From the NCBI RefSeq assembly GCF_014207635.1, contig NZ_JACHIE010000001.1:186001-250000 (forward strand): a DNA stretch of 64,000 bases. The letters run 5' to 3'. Position 1 is the stretch's first letter, and each line of letters begins with the position of its first letter. The notes below the pieces were generated by a model. The model was not told the origin of the DNA. It made no database searches and saw nothing but the letters and a program-made list of their open reading frames with translations. Below, piece by piece: positions 59,147 through 64,000 of this stretch. The DNA comes from Acetobacter lovaniensis. Lineage in GTDB: Bacteria > Pseudomonadota > Alphaproteobacteria > Acetobacterales > Acetobacteraceae. The position numbers were made by a program, and so were the translations under genes.

Positions 59147-61084
59147 TTACTGGCAGGCCAGACATTCGTCATAATTGTTGCCACCGGCGGCATGCTCAGC
59201 AGCCGCCCGTTCGGCAACACCGGCCCCCAGCACCTCGGACTTGGCGAGCACGTTGCTCACCGTATCCGCCCGCTGGATGGACAGGCTGCGGCAGTAGTAG
59301 AGGGACTTCAGCCCCTTCTTCCATGCCTGAAAATGAATCTGGTTGAGGTCGCGCTTATGCACGTCCGCAGGCAGGAACAGGTTGACCGACTGCGCCTGAC
59401 AGATAAAGGGCTGCCGGTCGGCCGCATGTTCCACCACCCAGCGCTGGTCCAGCTCGAACGCGGTTTTAAACACGTCCTTTTCCTGCTGGGTCAAAAAGTC
59501 CAGATGCTGCACGCTGCCCTTGCTGGTGGTAATGGAGGACCACACCTCTGGCGTGTCCTGCCCTTTTTCCACCAGCAGCTTCAGCAGATGCCGGTTGCGT
59601 ACCGTAAACGAGCCGGAAAGGGTTTTCTGCAAGAACACATTGGCAGCAATGGGCTCAATACCCGGGCTGGCATTCCCTGCAATAATGGAAATGGACGCCG
59701 TGGGCGCAATGGCCATCTTGTTGGAAAAACGTTCCTTGATCCCGTATTCCTCGGCATCGGGGCAAGGGCCACGCAGCTCGGCCAGATGGCGGGAGGCGGC
59801 ATCGGCCTGTGCGCGAATGTGCTTGAAGATCTTGCGGTTCCAGACCTTGGCGATCACGCTTTCAAACGGCACGTTCTTGGCTTGGAGGAAGGAGTGGAAC
59901 CCCATAACCCCCAGCCCTACGGAACGCTCACGCATGGCGGCGTATTTGGCCCGCTCCATGTCCTCTGGCGCACGGTCGATGAAGTCCTGCAGAACATTGT
60001 CGAGGAAGATCATCACATCCTCGATGAACTGGGGATTATCCGACCATTCATCCCATGTCTCAAGGTTGAGGGAGGACAGGCAGCACACTGCCGTACGTGC
60101 CTTGCCGTGATGGTCTATGCCCGTTGGCAGCGTAATTTCGGAGCACAGGTTGGAGGTCTTGACTTCCAGCCCCGCGAGTTTGTGGTGCTCGGGGCGGGCG
60201 TTGTTCACATGGTCGGAGTAAACAATATAGGGCTCGCCCTGTTCCATGCGTGCGGTCAGGATGCGAATCCACAACCCGCGCGCTGAAATCTTGCGGATAA
60301 CCGAGTTATCCTTGGGGGAGAGCAACGCCCATTCGTCATCCGCTTCCACCGCGCGCATGAACGCGTCGGATACCAGAATACCGTGGTGGAGGTTGAGCGC
60401 CTTGCGGTTGGGGTCCCCCCCCGTGGGGCGGCGGAGTTCTATGAACTCCTCAATCTCGGGGTGCCAGACCGGCAGATAGACCGCAGCCGACCCACGGCGC
60501 AAAGACCCCTGGGAAATAGCCAGTGTCAGGCTGTCCATCACGCGGATGAAGGGAATAACCCCCGAGGTTTTGCCGTTGCGGCCCACGTTCTCGCCAATGG
60601 AGCGCAGGTTGCCCCAGTAGGAGCCAATGCCCCCACCCTTGCTGGCCAGCCACACATTCTCGTTCCACAGATCGACAATGCCTTTGAGGCTGTCATTGGC
60701 TTCGTTCAGAAAGCACGAAATAGGCAGACCGCGCGTTGTACCACCATTGGACAGCACCGGAGTTGCGGGCATGAACCAGTGGCGGCTGATATAGTCGTAA
60801 ATACGCTGGGCATGCTCCGCATCCGCCCCGTAATAGGACGCCACACGCCCGAACAGGTCCTGATAGCTCTCATCAGGCAGCAGGTAGCGGTTATCAAGCG
60901 TGGCTTTGCCAAAGGGGGTCAGCAGCGCATCGCGCGAGCGGTCAACCCGCACCTGATGGTGCCCGGGAAGCTGCACCATGTCCTGCATCTGCTCAGCGCC
61001 GAACAGGTCCGGTTCTTCAGCCGAGCCTGATGCTCCTGAATGGGAACGACGAACGTCATTCTCATGCACGTCAATCAGACTCAT
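59147..61084 (-). CDS. nrdA: Ribonucleotide reductase large subunit NrdA
   Basis: NrdA reduces ribonucleoside diphosphates. The 645-residue product has the thiyl cysteine in the NLCSE motif with its Asn and Glu, partner cysteines in PISC (residue 124) and in VCCLSSL, and the C-terminal redox pair CLAC. Only about 50 residues precede the catalytic domain, so the usual N-terminal ATP-cone of about 90 residues is absent. ATG 61084 has ggaga ten bases upstream; the frame extends 20 codons further without support. Tandem NrdR-like boxes lie about 60-108 bp upstream. Confidence 0.95.
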   Translation of the reverse strand: MSLIDVHENDVRRSHSGASGSAEEPDLFGAEQMQDMVQLPGHHQVRVDRSRDALLTPFGKATLDNRYLLPDESYQDLFGRVASYYGADAEHAQRIYDYISRHWFMPATPVLSNGGTTRGLPISCFLNEANDSLKGIVDLWNENVWLASKGGGIGSYWGNLRSIGENVGRNGKTSGVIPFIRVMDSLTLAISQGSLRRGSAAVYLPVWHPEIEEFIELRRPTGGDPNRKALNLHHGILVSDAFMRAVEADDEWALLSPKDNSVIRKISARGLWIRILTARMEQGEPYIVYSDHVNNARPEHHKLAGLEVKTSNLCSEITLPTGIDHHGKARTAVCCLSSLNLETWDEWSDNPQFIEDVMIFLDNVLQDFIDRAPEDMERAKYAAMRERSVGLGVMGFHSFLQAKNVPFESVIAKVWNRKIFKHIRAQADAASRHLAELRGPCPDAEEYGIKERFSNKMAIAPTASISIIAGNASPGIEPIAANVFLQKTLSGSFTVRNRHLLKLLVEKGQDTPEVWSSITTSKGSVQHLDFLTQQEKDVFKTAFELDQRWVVEHAADRQPFICQAQSVNLFLPADVHKRDLNQIHFQAWKKGLKSLYYCRSLSIQRADTVSNVLAKSEVLGAGVAERAAAEHAAGGNNYDECLACQ

Positions 61085-61144
61085 GGCGCTTACTCTCCGG
61101 TTTTTGCGAACGATCATGTTGGTATGGGGCTGATGCAGCCGCAT

Positions 61145-61192
61145 ACACCATATATCGCGCTTCTTACCCTACTTTGCCCCCATATCTAGGAT
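61145..61192 (-). promoter_or_regulatory. Tandem NrdR-like boxes upstream of nrdA
   Basis: Two 16-bp sites (61145-61160 and 61177-61192) resemble the NrdR box acaCwAtATaTwGtgt; the first keeps C-x-ATATAT-x-G and the second C-x-ATAT-x-T-A-G. They are 32 bp apart, three helical turns, which is one of the usual spacings. NrdR would repress nrdAB when dATP is high. Confidence 0.7.
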
Positions 61193-61275
61193 TTTTTTTA
61201 CCCATGATGCACGATTTTAGACTTGCTTCTTCAAAAAATGGCTGATTCTTCCCGCTTCCCCAAACGCGTCTTTTT

Positions 61276-62256
61276 TCAGCCTCCCCGGATCAGCCCGGAC
61301 TGCTCCATAAGACTGCGCGAGGTGGTGATTCCATCCGCCACCGCCAAAGCCGCCGCCAGAGCGCGCCGCCCGGCCACCGCATCCACCACAACAGGTGCGC
61401 CCTGCACGCACGACGCCACAAATGCCTGATGCTCCGCGAACAGCGAATCATGTTCAGCCCAGCTTATGCCCTCACGCCGGAATCCACCGGTGCCCGGCAG
61501 CGGCAGGCCCCGCTCGCGCCCGATCATGCTCAGCTCACGTTTCACAAAATCAGCCGACAGATACCCTTCCTCGGAAAAAAGGCGCATCCGCCGCTCGGTC
61601 TTGAGCGATATGCGGCTTGCGGTAATGCTGGCCACGCACCCGTTTTCAAACCGCACCCGCGCATTCGCAATATCCTCATGCGCGGAACTGACCGCAGCCC
61701 CCAGCGCATCCACCTGTGCAATCGGGCTGTCCACAAGGGCCAGAACCAGATCCAGATCATGGATCATCAGGTCCAGAATAACCGACACGTCTGTTCCACG
61801 CGGCTTGTATGGGGCAATGCGCGTGGCCTCTATATAGAGCGGGCGGGTTATGCGCGCGCTTATGGCGGCATGCTCGGCGGAATAGCGCAGCAAATGCCCA
61901 ACCTGGCAGACCAGCCCGCTCTGCTGCGCCAGCGTTACCAGCATGTCTGCCTGTTCCAGCGTGGCCGCTACCGGTTTTTCCACCAGCACATGCCGCCCTG
62001 CCCGCAGGGCCTGCACGGCCAGTTCAAAATGGAACTCTGCCGGGGCTGCCACCACCACCGCATCGGACTGGGCAAGCAGGCTATCCACATCCGCCATAAC
62101 CGGGCACCCGGCCTCGCGCGCGACCAGCTGGGCCCGGGCGGGGTCTGGGTCAAACAGGCCGGACAGGCTCTCCCCCGGCACGTCACGTATTTTCAGGGCG
62201 TGGTACCGTCCAAAATGCCCTGCCCCAATAACCCCTACGCGCAACGTTGTGCTCAT
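61276..62256 (-). CDS. Gfo/Idh/MocA family NAD(P)-dependent oxidoreductase
   Basis: The 326-residue product has an N-terminal Rossmann motif (GVIGAGHFGRYH), the EKP motif of the family (LVEKPVA, about 94-100) and a C-terminal domain with ILDLMIHDLDL, whose His and Asp are typical of sugar-type oxidoreductases. The substrate is unknown; relatives of this type often lie in lipid A or nucleotide-sugar gene clusters. It is parallel to nrdA but 191 bp upstream, and divergent from secD. Confidence 0.85.
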   Translation of the reverse strand: MSTTLRVGVIGAGHFGRYHALKIRDVPGESLSGLFDPDPARAQLVAREAGCPVMADVDSLLAQSDAVVVAAPAEFHFELAVQALRAGRHVLVEKPVAATLEQADMLVTLAQQSGLVCQVGHLLRYSAEHAAISARITRPLYIEATRIAPYKPRGTDVSVILDLMIHDLDLVLALVDSPIAQVDALGAAVSSAHEDIANARVRFENGCVASITASRISLKTERRMRLFSEEGYLSADFVKRELSMIGRERGLPLPGTGGFRREGISWAEHDSLFAEHQAFVASCVQGAPVVVDAVAGRRALAAALAVADGITTSRSLMEQSGLIRGG

Positions 62257-62413
62257 GTGTTACAGCCCCTGCCTGATCTGGCCTGTGTTTTGCTTCCCCC
62301 AAGGGGTAGCAGCCTCACCCCCGAATGCAAACAAGCCCCGCTCCTGCCCATGCGCTACCTGCCATGCCCACCCACCCCATTTACGACTGGGTGATGCGCC
62401 TGAGCCACGCAGA

Positions 62414-62518
62414 ATGAGCGAAAAAGCAAAGCATTCCACCCATAAGCACGCGAACGGGTTGCATCTGTCAGGGTTGAGCGGCATGTTCCGGGCAGCAAAA
62501 CCGCAAGCGATCAGGTAA
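62414..62518 (+). other. Short open frame running into secD (leader candidate)
   Basis: An ATG at 62414 opens a 34-codon frame with stop at 62516-62518, two bases before the secD ATG. It is rich in His and Lys and ends in FRAAKPQAIR. The frame is also open further upstream to an ATG at 62255, which overlaps the start of the Gfo/Idh gene. A second frame at 62325-62417 overlaps it as ATGA. None has a strong ribosome site, so I cannot call any of them a gene. Confidence 0.25.
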
Positions 62519-62520
62519 GA

Positions 62521-64000
62521 ATGTATTACAGCCGCCTCAAACTGGCCTCGGTACTGGGCATATGCCTTTTAGGCCTGCTGCTGTGCCTGCCCAACGGCAT
62601 GCGCAAGCCGCTCCCTTCCATACCATGGCGACAGATCCACCTTGGACTGGATCTGCGGGGTGGTTCCTACCTGCTCATGCAGGTGGATCTGCAAAGCCTG
62701 ACCCATGACAGGCTGCAAACCCTCTCGGAAAACACGCGCGATGCGCTGCTGAACGCGCATCTGGGCTACCAGAACATTGCGGTGGATGCCACCAAAGGCA
62801 CCATCTCGTTCATGCCGCGCTCCGCTGCGGAAACCGAGGCAGACATAGCGGCCCTGAACGCCCTGCCCCGTGCAGTGCCCAACGAATTCAGCGTCAGCAA
62901 GCGTGAAGATGGCAGCATAGCCCTTGTTCTGGCTCCCGAATCCATCCGCACCCGTGCGCGTGAGGCCGTAACCCAGTCCATTGAGATCGTGCGCCGCCGC
63001 ATTGACGGCACGGGGGCTGTTGACCCCGAAATTACCCGCCAGGGTGATGACCGCATTGTTGTGGAACTGCCCGGTATTAGTGACCCTGAGCGGATCAAGG
63101 CGCTGCTGGGCACCACGGCCAAGATGAGCTTCCATCTGGTCGATGCCAACCCGCTGCACGCAACCTACCCGCCACAGGGGGTCAGCCTTTTGCCAATGGC
63201 CGACCCGGCGGAGGGTGGCCCCCTCCCCGTTTTTGACCATGTGGATGTTGATGGCTCGGACCTGACCAACGCCGGTGCGGTCATTGACCAGCAGAGCGGC
63301 AAATGGGCGGTCAGCTTCTCTTTCGATTCGACAGGCACGCATGCTTTTGCCGCTGTTTCGCAGGCCAATGTTGGCAAGCGATTCGCCATTGTGCTGGATA
63401 ACAAGATTATCGAAGCACCCGTGATCATGAGCCCCATAACAGGCGGCAATGGCCAGATTACCGGCGGGTTTGATGCACAAAAGGCAACCGACCTTGCCCT
63501 TATGCTGCGCGCAGGCGCCCTGCCCGCCCCGCTGAGCGTTATTGAGCAGCGCTCCATTGGCCCGTCACTGGGAGCGGATTCCATTCGCGCGGGCATGATC
63601 AGCCTTGGCGTCGGCTTTATTATGGTCGTGGCTTTTATGGTGCTGTTCTACGGCCGCTTTGGCTGGTACGCGGACTTTGCCCTGCTGGCCAACCTTGTGC
63701 TCATGGTGGCCATTCTCTCGCTCTTTGAGGCAACACTCACCCTGCCCGGCATGGCGGGCATGCTGCTTACACTGGGTATGGCGGTGGACGCCAACATTCT
63801 GATCAACGAACGCATACGCGAGGAAATTGCCCGTGGGCGCACCCCGCTGGCAGCCATGCAGACAGGGTTTGAAAAAGCGACCTCCACCATTATCGACAGT
63901 AACGCCACGGCCCTGCTGGCCCATGTGATGCTGTTTGTTTTTGGCACAGGTCCGGTCCGTGGGTTTGCACTCACCATTACCATTGGCATTGTGACCACCC
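62521..64000 (+). CDS. secD: Protein translocase subunit SecD (3' end missing)
   Basis: SecD with SecF helps the Sec translocon to release exported proteins on the periplasmic side. The frame runs from ATG 62521 (site aggtaag just upstream) to the window end without a stop, giving 493 residues. It shows the N-terminal membrane helix (about 8-24), the D1 motif LDLRGGSYLLMQVD, the periplasmic domain, and the start of the C-terminal membrane domain with GMAVDANILINERIREE. secF probably follows beyond the window. yajC, often just upstream, is absent. Confidence 0.96.
   Translation, partial: MYYSRLKLASVLGICLLGLLLCLPNGMRKPLPSIPWRQIHLGLDLRGGSYLLMQVDLQSLTHDRLQTLSENTRDALLNAHLGYQNIAVDATKGTISFMPRSAAETEADIAALNALPRAVPNEFSVSKREDGSIALVLAPESIRTRAREAVTQSIEIVRRRIDGTGAVDPEITRQGDDRIVVELPGISDPERIKALLGTTAKMSFHLVDANPLHATYPPQGVSLLPMADPAEGGPLPVFDHVDVDGSDLTNAGAVIDQQSGKWAVSFSFDSTGTHAFAAVSQANVGKRFAIVLDNKIIEAPVIMSPITGGNGQITGGFDAQKATDLALMLRAGALPAPLSVIEQRSIGPSLGADSIRAGMISLGVGFIMVVAFMVLFYGRFGWYADFALLANLVLMVAILSLFEATLTLPGMAGMLLTLGMAVDANILINERIREEIARGRTPLAAMQTGFEKATSTIIDSNATALLAHVMLFVFGTGPVRGFALTITIGIVTT

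Noticed and set aside
62414-62518. RAPP-type arrest peptide before secD
   Set aside because: The end of the frame has RAAKP rather than RAPP or RAPG, and the short form lacks a membrane segment, so it cannot be called ApdP. It is kept only as an open question.

Overview
The window reads as ordinary core chromosome of an acetic acid bacterium (Alphaproteobacteria, Acetobacteraceae; Acetobacter or a close relative). The clearest pointers are an AarC-type succinyl-CoA:acetate CoA-transferase (48709-50226), a SixA-like phosphatase (51682-52227) and an AarA-type citrate synthase (52378-53688), the trio known from the acetic-acid-resistance locus of Acetobacter aceti. A very long SMC with a short hinge, an alphaproteobacterial LexA box (GAAC-N7-GAAC) and the miaB-phoH-ybeY-corC, eno-ftsB, moeA-lexA and uvrC-pgsA-moaD-moaE gene orders agree. 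Two genes are cut by the window ends: cobS at the left and secD at the right. I see no insertion sequence, prophage, CRISPR array, tRNA or rRNA.

Layout. 1-6.2 kb: cobaltochelatase cobS-cobT (+), a group II PLP decarboxylase and an SBF-like transporter (-), and an exported protein of unknown function (+). 6.2-12.3 kb: mfd and sdhE (-), recG (+). 12.3-15.5 kb: the thiamine thiazole operon thiO-thiS-thiG-thiE (-) behind a DUF3429 membrane protein. 15.7-19.8 kb: eno, ftsB, rpmG (55 codons, opposite strand), moeA and lexA, with a LexA box over the lexA promoter. 19.9-24.5 kb: biotin locus, bioF-bioH-like-bioCD (-) divergent from bioA (+); BioC and BioD are fused. 24.6-28.6 kb: moaE, moaD, a lipoprotein, pgsA and uvrC (-). 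28.8-38.4 kb: M19 dipeptidase (-), xthA (+), tamB-tamA (-) and a PlsC-like acyltransferase (+). 38.6-48.6 kb: miaB-phoH-ybeY-corC, a Tat-type DsbA protein, smc, and an exported protein resembling a degenerate GDPD (all +). 48.7-53.7 kb: aarC (-), then a metallophosphoesterase, chorismate mutase, sixA and citrate synthase (+). 53.9-58.0 kb: a small unknown gene (-), pyrE-murI (+), a polyprenyl diphosphate synthase (-) and a TrmN6-like methyltransferase (+). 58.1-64 kb: nrdA-nrdB (-) behind tandem NrdR-like boxes, a Gfo/Idh/MocA oxidoreductase (-) and secD (+).

How the genes work together. The locus groups cofactor synthesis (cobalamin, thiamine, biotin, molybdopterin), DNA repair and its SOS control (mfd, recG, uvrC, xthA, lexA), envelope assembly (tamAB, plsC-like, murI, polyprenyl synthase, dsbA-like, secD) and the acetate-adapted citric acid cycle (aarC, aarA, with sdhE for succinate dehydrogenase). 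No clearly new multi-gene system is visible. The points most worth a second look are the BioC-BioD fusion, the acetic-acid-resistance cluster with its extra genes and an 18-bp palindrome, the long-armed SMC, the degenerate GDPD-like protein, short ORFs running into secD, and a DnaA-box-bearing AT-rich gap beside uvrC.
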